From Leclercia adecarboxylata (lineage in GTDB: Bacteria > Pseudomonadota > Gammaproteobacteria > Enterobacterales > Enterobacteriaceae): 64,000 nucleotides of DNA. Where the stretch lies: NCBI RefSeq assembly GCF_006171285.1, contig NZ_CP040889.1, positions 1,364,001 to 1,428,000 of the forward strand. The letters are read 5' to 3'. The notes under the pieces are model-generated. The model did no database searches, had not been told where the DNA came from, and worked only from the letters and a program-made list of their open reading frames with translations. Below, in pieces: positions 10,708 to 18,716 of this stretch. The position numbers were made by a program, and so were the translations under genes. Position 1 is the first letter of the stretch. Each line of letters begins with the position of its first letter.

Positions 10708-12195
10708 ATGGATTTTCAGCACCTGAGTTACTGGCAGAATAAAGCCAAAAGTCTGGAAATAGAGACCCGACTTTTTATTAACGGCGACTACTGCGACGCC
10801 GCCGATAATAGCACCTTTGAGACCCTCAACCCGGCGGCGGCGCAACCCCTGGCGCAGGTAGCCCGGGGCAAAAAAGCCGATGTCGATCGGGCGGTGCAGG
10901 CTGCCCGCCAGGCCTTTGATGACGGCGCATGGTCCCAGGCCTCCCCGGCAAAACGCAAAGCGGTGCTCTACGCCTTCGCCGAACTGATGGAGCAACACCG
11001 GGAAGAGTTAGCCCTGCTGGAAACCCTCGATACCGGCAAGCCCATCCGCCACAGCCTGCGCGACGACGTTCCCGGCGCGGCGCGGGCCATCCGCTGGTAC
11101 GCCGAAGCGCTGGATAAAGTCTATGGCGAAGTCGCCCCTACCGGCGCGGGTGAACTGGCGATGATCGTCCGGGAGCCCATCGGCGTGGTGGCCGCCGTGG
11201 TGCCGTGGAACTTCCCCCTGCTGCTGGCCTGCTGGAAGCTCGGCCCGGCGATGGCGGCGGGTAACAGCATCATCCTGAAGCCTTCCGAAAAATCCCCCCT
11301 CACCGCCCTGCGCCTCGCCGCACTGGCAAAAGAGGCTGGATTGCCCAACGGAGTATTCAACGTTATCAGCGGCTTTGGTCACGAGGCGGGCCAGGCGCTG
11401 TCGCAGCACCCGGACGTGGACGTGATGACCTTTACCGGCTCCACGCGCACCGGCAAGCAGCTGTTAAAAGATGCGGGCGAGAGCAACATGAAGCGCGTCT
11501 GGCTGGAGGCGGGCGGCAAAAGCGCCAACATCGTCTTTGCCGACTGCGCGGATCTGGACCAGGCGGTGAGCGCCACGGCGGCAGGCATTTTCTACAACCA
11601 GGGGCAGGTCTGCATTGCCGGAACGCGCCTGCTGCTGGAGGAGAGCATCGCCGACGCATTCCTGGAAAAGCTCAAACAGCAGGCCCGCAACTGGCAGCCA
11701 GGCGACCCGCTCGATCCCAACACCACGCTCGGAACGCTGATCGACGCCAGCCATGCAGATACGGTCCACGGCTACATCCGGGCAGGCAGCGAGCACGGCA
11801 CCCTGCTGCTGGACGGGCGCAACACCCCCTGGTCTGCCGCCATCGGCCCGACCGTCTTTGTCGATCTCCCTGCGAATTCCCCTCTGCATAAAGAGGAGAT
11901 CTTTGGCCCGGTGCTGGTGGTCACGCGCTTTAAAGATGAAGACCAAGCCCTGGCGCTGGCCAACGACAGCCAGTACGGCCTGGGTGCCGCAGTCTGGACC
12001 CGGGATCTCTCCCGCGCCCACCGACTCAGCCGCCGCCTGAAGGCCGGATCCGTCTTCGTGAACAACTACAACGACGGCGACATGACCGTGCCTTTCGGTG
12101 GCTACAAGCAGAGCGGCAACGGGCGGGATAAGTCGCTGCACGCGCTGGAAAAATTCACCGAACTGAAAACCATCTGGATTGATCTGGAGCTTTGA
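10708..12195 (+). CDS. puuC: Gamma-glutamyl-gamma-aminobutyraldehyde dehydrogenase PuuC
   Basis: NAD(P)-dependent aldehyde dehydrogenase that oxidises gamma-glutamyl-gamma-aminobutyraldehyde to gamma-glutamyl-GABA. It has 495 residues, the E. coli length. The catalytic Glu267 lies in LEAGGKS and the nucleophile Cys302 in GQVCIAGTR; the cofactor-binding segment VPWNFPL is at 165-171 and the GSTRTG loop at 244-249. An AAGGAG ribosome-binding site precedes the ATG. puuB begins 2 bp after its stop, so the two are translationally linked. Confidence 0.96.
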   Translation: MDFQHLSYWQNKAKSLEIETRLFINGDYCDAADNSTFETLNPAAAQPLAQVARGKKADVDRAVQAARQAFDDGAWSQASPAKRKAVLYAFAELMEQHREELALLETLDTGKPIRHSLRDDVPGAARAIRWYAEALDKVYGEVAPTGAGELAMIVREPIGVVAAVVPWNFPLLLACWKLGPAMAAGNSIILKPSEKSPLTALRLAALAKEAGLPNGVFNVISGFGHEAGQALSQHPDVDVMTFTGSTRTGKQLLKDAGESNMKRVWLEAGGKSANIVFADCADLDQAVSATAAGIFYNQGQVCIAGTRLLLEESIADAFLEKLKQQARNWQPGDPLDPNTTLGTLIDASHADTVHGYIRAGSEHGTLLLDGRNTPWSAAIGPTVFVDLPANSPLHKEEIFGPVLVVTRFKDEDQALALANDSQYGLGAAVWTRDLSRAHRLSRRLKAGSVFVNNYNDGDMTVPFGGYKQSGNGRDKSLHALEKFTELKTIWIDLEL

Positions 12196-12197
12196 TC

Positions 12198-13478
12198 ATG
12201 ACCGAACATACCACCAGTTATTACGCAGACAGCGCCAACCCGCATGAACCCTATCCGACGCTGAGCGAATCCATCACCTGCGACGTCTGCGTCGTCGGTG
12301 GCGGCTATACCGGCCTCTCTTCCGCCCTGCATCTGGCGGAAATGGGCTTTGACGTTGTCGTGCTGGAGGCGGCGCGGATCGGCTATGGCGCCAGCGGGCG
12401 CAACGGCGGCCAGCTGGTTAACTCCTACAGCCGCGACATCGACGTGATAGAGCGAACCTACGGCCCGGACACCGCCAGAATGCTCGGCGACATGATGTTC
12501 GAAGGCGGGAACATCATTCGCGAACGCATCAAACGCTACCAGATCCAGTGCGACTACCGTCCCGGCGGCCTGTTCGTGGCGCTCAACAACAAGCAGCTCG
12601 ATACGCTGGAAGAGCAAAAGGAGAACTGGGAGCGCTACGGCAACAACCAGCTGGAGCTGCTGGATGCCCGCGCGATCCGTCGCGAAGTGGACAGCGATCG
12701 CTACGCGGGTGCCCTGCTGGATCACAGCGGCGGCCATATTCATCCCCTGAACCTGGCCCTCGGTGAAGCCGACGCTATCCGTCTGAACGGCGGAAGGGTG
12801 TTTGAACAATCCCCGGTGACCCGCATTCAGCACACCAGCCCGGCGGTGGTAAGTACCGCCCAGGGCCAGGTGACGGCACGCTATGTGATCGTCGCCGGCA
12901 ACGCCTATCTGGGCGATAAGCTGGAGCCTGAGCTGGCGAAGCGCAGCATGCCCTGCGGGACCCAGGTGGTCACCACCGCGCCGCTCTCTGAGGATCTTGC
13001 CCGCTCGCTGATCCCGAAAAACTACTGCGTCGAAGACTGTAACTATCTGCTGGATTACTACCGTCTGACCGCCGACAACCGCCTGCTCTACGGTGGAGGG
13101 GTGGTCTATGGCGCCCGCGATCCTGCCGACGTGGAGCGGCTGGTGATGCCCAAACTGCTGAAAACCTTCCCGCAGCTGCAGGGGGTGAAAATTGACTATC
13201 GCTGGACCGGCAACTTCCTGCTGACGCTGTCGCGGATGCCGCAGTTTGGCCGCCTCGATAACAACATCTATTACATGCAGGGCTACAGCGGTCACGGCGT
13301 GACCTGTACCCATCTGGCGGGGCGGCTGATTGCCGAGCTGCTGAGCGGGGATGCGCAGCGCTTTGACGCCTTCGCGAATCTGCCGCACTACCCCTTCCCG
13401 GGTGGCCGGAGCCTGCGTATTCCCTTCACCGCGATGGGGGCGGCTTACTACAGCCTGCGCGATCGTCTCGGTATGTAA
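12198..13478 (+). CDS. puuB: Gamma-glutamylputrescine oxidoreductase PuuB
   Basis: FAD-dependent oxidase of the DAO family converting gamma-glutamylputrescine to gamma-glutamyl-gamma-aminobutyraldehyde with ammonia and peroxide. It has 426 residues, as in E. coli. The N-terminal dinucleotide fold is VCVVGGGYTGLSSALHLAE (about 29-47) and the FAD-contacting YGASGRNGGQLVN follows (about 63-75). A C-terminal YSGHGVTCTHLAGR completes the family pattern. The ATG at 12198 is chosen over an in-frame TTG at 12192 that overlaps the puuC stop. Confidence 0.95.
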   Translation: MTEHTTSYYADSANPHEPYPTLSESITCDVCVVGGGYTGLSSALHLAEMGFDVVVLEAARIGYGASGRNGGQLVNSYSRDIDVIERTYGPDTARMLGDMMFEGGNIIRERIKRYQIQCDYRPGGLFVALNNKQLDTLEEQKENWERYGNNQLELLDARAIRREVDSDRYAGALLDHSGGHIHPLNLALGEADAIRLNGGRVFEQSPVTRIQHTSPAVVSTAQGQVTARYVIVAGNAYLGDKLEPELAKRSMPCGTQVVTTAPLSEDLARSLIPKNYCVEDCNYLLDYYRLTADNRLLYGGGVVYGARDPADVERLVMPKLLKTFPQLQGVKIDYRWTGNFLLTLSRMPQFGRLDNNIYYMQGYSGHGVTCTHLAGRLIAELLSGDAQRFDAFANLPHYPFPGGRSLRIPFTAMGAAYYSLRDRLGM

Positions 13479-13520
13479 TCACACCATTCCAGTAAACCAT
13501 TTTCAGCAAGGGGACAGATC

Positions 13521-14786
13521 ATGAGTAACAATGAATTCCATCAGCGTCGTCTTTCCGCCACCCCACGTGGCGTGGGCGTGATGTGTAACTTCTTCGCCCG
13601 TTCAGCGGAAAACGCCACGCTGACCGACGTGGAGGGGAATGACTATATCGATTTCGCCGCCGGGATCGCGGTGCTGAACACCGGCCATCGCCACCCGGAG
13701 ATGGTGGCGGCGGTTGAAGAGCAACTGCACCACTTCACCCACACGGCCTACCAGATCGTCCCTTACGAGAGCTATGTGACGCTGGCGGAGAAGCTGAACG
13801 AACTGGCCCCGGTACGCGGCCCGGCCAAAACGGCGTTCTTTACGACCGGCGCCGAAGCGGTTGAAAACGCGGTCAAAATCGCCCGCGCCCACACCGGTCG
13901 TCCCGGGGTTATCGCCTTCAGCGGCGGGTTCCATGGCCGTACCTACATGACCATGGCCCTGACCGGCAAAGTCGCCCCGTACAAAATCGGATTTGGTCCT
14001 TTCCCGGGCTCGGTCTATCACGTGCCTTACCCGTCAGCGCTGCATGGCATCACCACGCAGGATGCCGTCGCGGCCATCGAACGTCTGTTTAAAGCGGATA
14101 TCGAGGCGACGCAGGTAGCAGCCATTATTTTCGAACCGGTGCAGGGCGAAGGCGGGTTCAACGTCGCGCCACCTGAGCTGGTGGCGGCCATCCGCCGCAT
14201 CTGCGATGAGCACAGTATCGTAATGATTGCCGATGAGGTGCAAAGCGGCTTCGCCCGCACCGGCAAGCTGTTCGCGATGGATCATTACGCTGACAAACCC
14301 GACCTGATGACCATGGCGAAAAGTCTGGCGGGCGGGATGCCGCTCTCCGGCGTGGTGGGTAACGCGCAGATCATGGATGCGCCAGCCCCGGGCGGACTGG
14401 GGGGAACCTACGCCGGTAATCCGCTGGCCGTGGCCGCCGCGCACGCGGTGCTGAAGATCATCGACAGTGAGGGGTTGTGCGCCCGTGCCCAGCAGCTGGG
14501 TGAACGCCTCGCCGCTACGCTCGAGGAGAGCAAAGCCTGGTGCCCTGGACTTGTGGCGGTACGCGGAGTGGGCTCGATGATCGCCGCGGAGTTCAACGAT
14601 CCCGACAGCGGCCAGCCCTCTGCCGCACTGGCGCAAGCCATCCAGAAGAAAGCGCTGGAGCAGGGCCTGCTGCTGCTGACCTGCGGTCAGTATGGCAACG
14701 TGATCCGCTTCCTCTATCCGCTGACCATCCCGGAGGCGCAGTTCAACCAGGCGCTGACGATTTTACAGCAGGTCACGCGCGGTTAA
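13521..14786 (+). CDS. puuE: 4-aminobutyrate aminotransferase PuuE
   Basis: PLP-dependent class-III aminotransferase converting GABA and 2-oxoglutarate to succinic semialdehyde and glutamate, the last Puu step present here. It has 421 residues. PLP is expected on Lys267 in MTMAKSLAGG. Other motifs are TTGAEAVENA (108-117), EPVQGEGGF (205-213) and IADEVQSGFARTG (236-248). An AAGGGG ribosome-binding site precedes the ATG. It is the last gene of the puuDRCBE arm, followed by a hairpin at 14796-14820. Confidence 0.94.
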   Translation: MSNNEFHQRRLSATPRGVGVMCNFFARSAENATLTDVEGNDYIDFAAGIAVLNTGHRHPEMVAAVEEQLHHFTHTAYQIVPYESYVTLAEKLNELAPVRGPAKTAFFTTGAEAVENAVKIARAHTGRPGVIAFSGGFHGRTYMTMALTGKVAPYKIGFGPFPGSVYHVPYPSALHGITTQDAVAAIERLFKADIEATQVAAIIFEPVQGEGGFNVAPPELVAAIRRICDEHSIVMIADEVQSGFARTGKLFAMDHYADKPDLMTMAKSLAGGMPLSGVVGNAQIMDAPAPGGLGGTYAGNPLAVAAAHAVLKIIDSEGLCARAQQLGERLAATLEESKAWCPGLVAVRGVGSMIAAEFNDPDSGQPSAALAQAIQKKALEQGLLLLTCGQYGNVIRFLYPLTIPEAQFNQALTILQQVTRG

Positions 14787-14795
14787 GCCATTGTG

Positions 14796-14820
14796 TGCCG
14801 ACGTCATACGGACGTCGGCA
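14796..14820 (+). terminator. Hairpin after puuE, possible terminator
   Basis: TGCCGACGTC (14796-14805) pairs perfectly with GACGTCGGCA (14811-14820), 10 bp after the puuE stop. There is no T run, so it may be a 3' stabiliser or act together with Rho. Confidence 0.45.
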
Positions 14821-14823
14821 TTA

Positions 14824-14962
14824 CCGCCAGCCTCCTTCCCTACGCTCAGTGCGTCCGGTACGGCTCCCTTACATAGTCCCGCAAGATATACACCATGTCA
14901 TGCAGCAGCCCGGTCAGGTCCTGCGCCACCTTATCCGGCAGCGTATTCCCCGGTAACGCCAG
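14824..14962 (-). repeat. Left 139-bp direct repeat: orphan 3' end of the 150-codon gene
   Basis: This segment matches 16439-16577 with three differences in 139 bp and no gaps, in the same orientation. The matched part is the 3' end and stop codon of the unrecognised minus-strand gene at 16461-16913. At 14963 the match stops abruptly and A/T-rich DNA leading to hcp begins. Together with the right copy it brackets the Hcp cassette. Confidence 0.9.
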
Positions 14963-15112
14963 AAAAAATAAAACATATAAAAATTAAATTTCTTAGATTT
15001 AATTATTACAGGGATCTATTAAGGTAACTACTGAGATATAAAAAATTACATTCTGTAAAATCATGTCATCGTATTGTCTGGATAATTTCTTACCTGAATG
15101 GAGTTAACCGGA
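14963..15112. other. A/T-rich leader of the hcp cassette
   Basis: About 150 bp, much richer in A/T than its surroundings, between the left repeat and hcp. It must carry the cassette promoter. Several A/T-rich -10-like strings are present but no pair is convincing. The end of the puuE-hcp gap (14787-15112) otherwise holds only the hairpin and repeat listed separately. Confidence 0.5.
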
Positions 15113-15604
15113 ATGGCTATACCCGCGTACTTATTTTTAAAGGATGATGGCGGTGCGTTAATCAAAGGATCGTCTGACGTACGGGATCGTGAAGGCAGTG
15201 TGGAGGTTATTGGTTTTAGTCACCGATTATATACCCCAACCGATAACAATACGGGAAGGATTACAGGCAATCGTATCCACGGTTCTTTTATCATCGAAAA
15301 AGAGTTTGATAGCTCATCAACGTACCTGTATAAAGCGGTCGCCACCGGACAAACATTAAAATCCGCAGAATTAAAATGGTACAAAATCAATGATGGCGGG
15401 CAGGAGGTTGAGTACTTCAATATGTTACTTGAGAATGTCAAAGTTGTCTCCGTTGCTCCCATAATGCATGACTGTAAAGATCCTGCCACTCTCCACCAAA
15501 ACCATATCGAGCAAGTCGAATTTCGTTACGAAAAAATCACGTGGAAGCACTGTGATGGTAATCTTATTTTTTCAGATTCATGGAATGAACGTAAAACGGC
15601 ATAA
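15113..15604 (+). CDS. hcp: Type VI secretion Hcp-family tube protein (orphan)
   Basis: Hcp monomers form the hexameric rings of the T6SS inner tube and can carry small effectors in the ring lumen. This 163-residue protein starts MAIPAYLFLKDDGGALIKGS and has the family's VIGFSHRLYTPTDNNTG and later HNHIEQVEFRYEKITWKH-like patterns (here QNHIEQVEFRYEKITWKHCDG). The ATG at 15113 with a GGAG site is preferred to one at 15098. The next gene is a predicted toxin 9 bp downstream. No T6SS sheath, baseplate or ATPase genes are in the window, so it would depend on a system elsewhere. Confidence 0.9.
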   Translation: MAIPAYLFLKDDGGALIKGSSDVRDREGSVEVIGFSHRLYTPTDNNTGRITGNRIHGSFIIEKEFDSSSTYLYKAVATGQTLKSAELKWYKINDGGQEVEYFNMLLENVKVVSVAPIMHDCKDPATLHQNHIEQVEFRYEKITWKHCDGNLIFSDSWNERKTA

Positions 15605-15613
15605 GGATATGCA

Positions 15614-16009
15614 ATGGCTATTATTCCAATCATGCCTCCCGGTGGTTTTTCCCTGTTGCGCAAAAATATAATGGAAGCCAAAGCACTGGGAATGTGCAGA
15701 GGCATGGCGACCCCAACCACTTATTACTGGTTTTATAATAAAGTCAGAAATGGCGGTCCGTGGGATTACAAACAGAAAAACAGGTTATGGGCAGATTTCG
15801 GCAATTTTAATTATGGTGCTACAGGCTATGTAAGCGGCATACCCCCTGCAATTTTATTAAAGGGTGCGGGATTTGCGCAGTCCAGAGCAGGCACATCCAA
15901 TGTAGAAGAGTGGGGGCACTGGTGGGAAATACCTCCCTACGGAGACGATCCAGAAGATCAGAAATGGATAAAGCAAGGTATTGATTATGCGATACAGCAC
16001 GGTTATTAA
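15614..16009 (+). CDS. Predicted Hcp-linked toxin, polymorphic toxin type-44-like
   Basis: A 131-residue protein with the string FYNKVRNGGPWDYKQ (about 40-54), FGNFNYGATGYVSGIP, GAGFAQSRAG, WGHWWEIPPYGDDPEDQKW and a final helix. This pattern is the one I associate with the Bacterial toxin 44 family found at the tips of RHS and other polymorphic toxins. Here it stands alone with only about 35 extra N-terminal residues, which fits loading into an Hcp ring. It follows hcp by 9 bp with an AAGGA site and its 3' end overlaps the next gene by 23 nt. The activity is not established from sequence; the membrane-anchored partner hints at a periplasmic target. Confidence 0.7.
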   Translation: MAIIPIMPPGGFSLLRKNIMEAKALGMCRGMATPTTYYWFYNKVRNGGPWDYKQKNRLWADFGNFNYGATGYVSGIPPAILLKGAGFAQSRAGTSNVEEWGHWWEIPPYGDDPEDQKWIKQGIDYAIQHGY

Positions 16010-16418
16010 ATACGGGCACCGTACATTAACTCTCGTACTGCTCCTGCTGGTGGTCTGTTTTGCGTTCTACCATTACAGCCAGAGTAATGCTTATGACGAT
16101 CGCTTGTACGCATCAAAGCAGCTGAATGAAAATACCTGGCTTTATATCACACAATACCAGGGTGGTAATGCGACTGTTTCTGATGTCTTCCGTTACTATT
16201 TATCGGGCGAATATTCTGAAGATCCCCTTAAAGCCGTGAAGGAAATGAAACCCTTTTTAACGGCGGATACGAGTACAGCCACCGTGACAAAAATTGGGCG
16301 GCTGCTGACGGTTCGCGTGAAAGGTAAAGTCTACAACTTCACCAACTCGGTAATGTATTTATCAAAGGGTAACGCTGTATTCCCGATTATCGAACTGTAT
16401 GCCAGCGGTACAGAGTGA
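15987..16418 (+). CDS. Probable immunity protein, membrane-anchored
   Basis: A 143-residue protein with a single N-terminal hydrophobic helix (about residues 12-29, TLTLVLLLLVVCFAFYHY) preceded by positive charges, so the rest should face the periplasm. The ATG at 15987 lies inside the toxin gene (23-nt overlap), the usual arrangement for toxin-immunity pairs. An AAGGT site is upstream. No family was recognised. The immunity role is inferred from position, size and topology only. Confidence 0.65.
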   Translation: MRYSTVIKYGHRTLTLVLLLLVVCFAFYHYSQSNAYDDRLYASKQLNENTWLYITQYQGGNATVSDVFRYYLSGEYSEDPLKAVKEMKPFLTADTSTATVTKIGRLLTVRVKGKVYNFTNSVMYLSKGNAVFPIIELYASGTE

Positions 16419-16438
16419 CTTAATCCCGGCTGGCGTCG

Positions 16439-16577
16439 CCGCCAGCCTCCTTCCCTACGCTCAGTGCGTCCGGTACGGCTCCCTTACATAGTCCCGCAAG
16501 ATATACACCATGTCGTGCAGCAGCCCGGTCAGGTCCTGCGCCACCTTATCCGGCAGCGTATTGCCCAGTAACGCCAG
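16439..16577 (-). repeat. Right 139-bp direct repeat (3' end of the intact 150-codon gene)
   Basis: Matches 14824-14962 at 136 of 139 positions. It covers the last part of the gene at 16461-16913 plus 22 bp beyond its stop. Confidence 0.9.
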
Positions 16578-16913
16578 GTTCAGCGACTGGAGATACTCCA
16601 CCATCAGGTAGGTTTCCTGCCAACAGAGCGGCATAGCGGAATCCACCACGTCATCGACGGTGAGTTGGGCGATAAGGTGCGAGGGCAAGTCTTCATCGCA
16701 CAGGTGCGCCAGCCGGGTGAGCACGTGCGACAGCTGTCCGCATAATGCCAGACGCGGGGCAGTCTCTTTTGTTTCCAGCAGGACGGTCACCAGGGCCGCG
16801 CAACGATCCGTGACCTCAAACAGGTCAGCAGAGACGGGCAGCGGTGCGGTGAGCAGATGGTGGATAATGCTTTCGTCAGATTCAGGGTAAGACAGGGTTG
16901 GGATCGTAGCCAT
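16461..16913 (-). CDS. Hypothetical protein, 150 residues
   Basis: Starts MATIPTLSYPESDESIIHHL and is mainly helical and acidic, with no signal peptide or membrane segment. The ATG at 16913 has a perfect AGGAGG site 7 bp upstream, which strongly supports translation and decides the start; the frame is open further upstream, but that extension lacks a better start. I do not recognise the family. Its 3' 139 bp is duplicated on the far side of the hcp cassette, so the gene marks an insertion or duplication point. Confidence 0.65.
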   Translation of the reverse strand: MATIPTLSYPESDESIIHHLLTAPLPVSADLFEVTDRCAALVTVLLETKETAPRLALCGQLSHVLTRLAHLCDEDLPSHLIAQLTVDDVVDSAMPLCWQETYLMVEYLQSLNLALLGNTLPDKVAQDLTGLLHDMVYILRDYVREPYRTH

Positions 16914-17249
16914 AAGGCATCCTCCTTGTACGAAAAATGAGATCACTACCAGAGTTCCTACGCTCAGGGGGTGACGCTGACGGAGGTAGGAATGCCGACG
17001 TACAAGGGGATCGGCCAGCCTTTCGACTGCTCCGCCCGCGCCACCGTAATCATATCGGCATACGCGCTGGCAGCACACCGGATCGTAAATCCGGGTCACC
17101 TTATACTAAAGCGGGTTCCTACGCCCGGTTGCAGCTTCTACCGCAACGAGGAGACTCTATGCCTTGTTTTGTCCCACAGAAAGAAAAAAGCGCCACCGCA
17201 AGTCATTCTTGCGAGGCGCTTTCCAGAATCCCACGATAAGAGGGGAAAA
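16914..17249. other. Gap between the hypothetical gene and bcsZ
   Basis: Holds the AGGAGG site of the hypothetical gene, the bcs operon terminator at 17184-17222, and about 230 bp in which no gene is convincing. The minus-strand frame of the hypothetical gene stays open here to about 17099. I see no clear promoter. Confidence 0.4.
17184..17222 (-). terminator. Terminator of the bcs operon
   Basis: AAAGCGCC (17187-17194) pairs with GGCGCTTT (17215-17222), with an inner GCAAG/CTTGC stem. Read on the minus strand it ends in TTTTTT (complement of 17184-17189), 28 bp after the bcsZ stop. Confidence 0.92.
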
Positions 17250-18239
17250 TTATCTTGCCAGCGACACCAGCATCTTCAGACTCGCGGAGTAATAATCCTC
17301 CTGCGCCGTGATCTGCGGCTCGCCCGCCGGGAGTTGGCCCATCGCCAGATCACGCACCGCCAGTAACCCGCCCGCCATCATATAGGGTGCCGGATCGCCT
17401 GTGGTGACATTCACCCAAGCAGGCGTCTGGGTGCGGGAGAATCGTCCCCAGTACGCGGTATAGGGCGCCATCAGCGGGCTGGTTGGCTGATACCACTTCA
17501 CGTACAGCGGCACGCGGATCGCGTCGTAGCTGAAGCGCGCAGGCCACTCTTTGGCCGGGGTGACGCGACCGTCGGCAGAGAGTGAAACCCAGTCCGCCGG
17601 GAGCTGGGTGTCGCCGAAGCGCATTTTCACCAGCAGCTTCTGCCCGTCGTTAATCAGGTCACGCCACACCGTCAGATGGCTGCGCTTCGCGAAATCTTCC
17701 CACGCCGGGAAGATAAAGTACGACGGGTTCAGATTCACATGGCTGTTGAGGTTAAAGCCTTTCGCTCCAGGCAACATCACGCGATAGCCAGCAAAGCTGA
17801 TGACGTTGCGGGCCACCAGCTCTTTGGTAATAGCGTCCGACGCGTTCAGATAGCTGCTGTCGTTCCACTGGGTGCCCGCCTTTAACAGCGCCCAGGCGAT
17901 AAAGGTATCGCCGTCGGTGGCGTTGTTTTTATCCATAACCGGATCGGCAGCCACCGGGTTAAAGCGCCAGTAGAACAGCCCCGTCTGCGGATTTTGCAGG
18001 TTCTTTTTGGTCCAGGTCCAGATTTTGTCAAAACCGGCGCGATCGTTGTTGCGCACCGCCATCATCATGGCGAAGCCCTGCCCCTCGGTGTGGCTCACGC
18101 TGTTGTTGCCGGTATCAATGATGCGACCGTCCGGCATCAAAAACCGCGCCTTGTAACTGTCCCATGCGCTTGTGGCAAAGACCTGCTGGCTGACTATCAG
18201 CCCCAGCGCCAGAACCACGATTTTAGCTCGCTGCCACAT
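17250..18239 (-). CDS. bcsZ: Periplasmic endo-1,4-beta-glucanase BcsZ (GH8)
   Basis: Family-8 cellulase that trims cellulose during export. The 329-residue protein has a signal peptide (MWQRAKIVVLALGLIVSQQVFA). The general acid region is SHTEGQGFAMMMAV with Glu52, followed by the GH8 FDKIWTWTKKNL stretch and YWRFNP. FSYDAIRVPLY near residue 240 is the second catalytic region. The ATG at 18239 has an AAGGA site; an in-frame TTG at 18245 is less likely. It is last in the operon, 9 bp after bcsD. Confidence 0.93.
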   Translation of the reverse strand: MWQRAKIVVLALGLIVSQQVFATSAWDSYKARFLMPDGRIIDTGNNSVSHTEGQGFAMMMAVRNNDRAGFDKIWTWTKKNLQNPQTGLFYWRFNPVAADPVMDKNNATDGDTFIAWALLKAGTQWNDSSYLNASDAITKELVARNVISFAGYRVMLPGAKGFNLNSHVNLNPSYFIFPAWEDFAKRSHLTVWRDLINDGQKLLVKMRFGDTQLPADWVSLSADGRVTPAKEWPARFSYDAIRVPLYVKWYQPTSPLMAPYTAYWGRFSRTQTPAWVNVTTGDPAPYMMAGGLLAVRDLAMGQLPAGEPQITAQEDYYSASLKMLVSLAR

Positions 18240-18248
18240 GGCCAATCC

Positions 18249-18716
18249 TTATTGATTATTTTGGTATCTGAAATGGATAACCGTAGCCGAGGGGGATGCC
18301 TCCCGCCACAGCGATACGTGTGATTTTCCGCCCTGTTCGCGCAGCCAGCGGGCGTAGAGCCCTTCCAGCACCGCGCTGAAGGCGTGGTTCCACGCCATCT
18401 GTTTTGCCTCTTCCGGCGGTACCGGGAGCGCAGTGTGGCAGATGCGCAGCGCCGTGTCGCTGGCGTCGATATCAATATAGCCCCAGTTAAAGGCCGCGAG
18501 CCGGGCGTTGATCTGCCCTTCGAGCTCGCCCACCGTGTGCGCCAGCCCCAGCGGGAAGCGCTCGCCCAGCGAGTCGCCCATCTGCACGAGGAACGAGCGG
18601 CTCTGCGCCTCGCCGACGTTGGCCACCATACTCTCAATCATCACGTGGATCAGCGCAAACCAGCCCGACTGCGACTGTTGATGCTGGTAATACTGCAAAA
18701 GCTGTTGATCATTCAT
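18249..18716 (-). CDS. bcsD: Cellulose synthase subunit BcsD
   Basis: A 155-residue BcsD/AxCeSD-family protein (MNDQQLLQYYQHQQSQSGWF at the start). In Komagataeibacter the homologue forms an octameric periplasmic ring that orders glucan chains. It contains the family's FLVQMGDSLGERFPL and WNHAFSAVLEGLYARWL segments. The start overlaps the bcsC stop as TGATG (one shared base), implying translational coupling. Presence of bcsD, with bcsO and bcsQ, defines the operon subtype and separates it from the E. coli operon, which lacks bcsD. Confidence 0.88.
   Translation of the reverse strand: MNDQQLLQYYQHQQSQSGWFALIHVMIESMVANVGEAQSRSFLVQMGDSLGERFPLGLAHTVGELEGQINARLAAFNWGYIDIDASDTALRICHTALPVPPEEAKQMAWNHAFSAVLEGLYARWLREQGGKSHVSLWREASPSATVIHFRYQNNQ

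Noticed and set aside
15113..16418. A T6SS locus at the hcp gene
   Set aside because: Only hcp, toxin and immunity genes are present; no tss sheath, baseplate, membrane-complex or ClpV genes occur in the window.
16914..17099. Upstream extension of the 150-codon gene on the minus strand to 17099
   Set aside because: The frame is open, but the perfect AGGAGG at 7-bp spacing before 16913 decides the start, and the upstream codons have no better initiation site.
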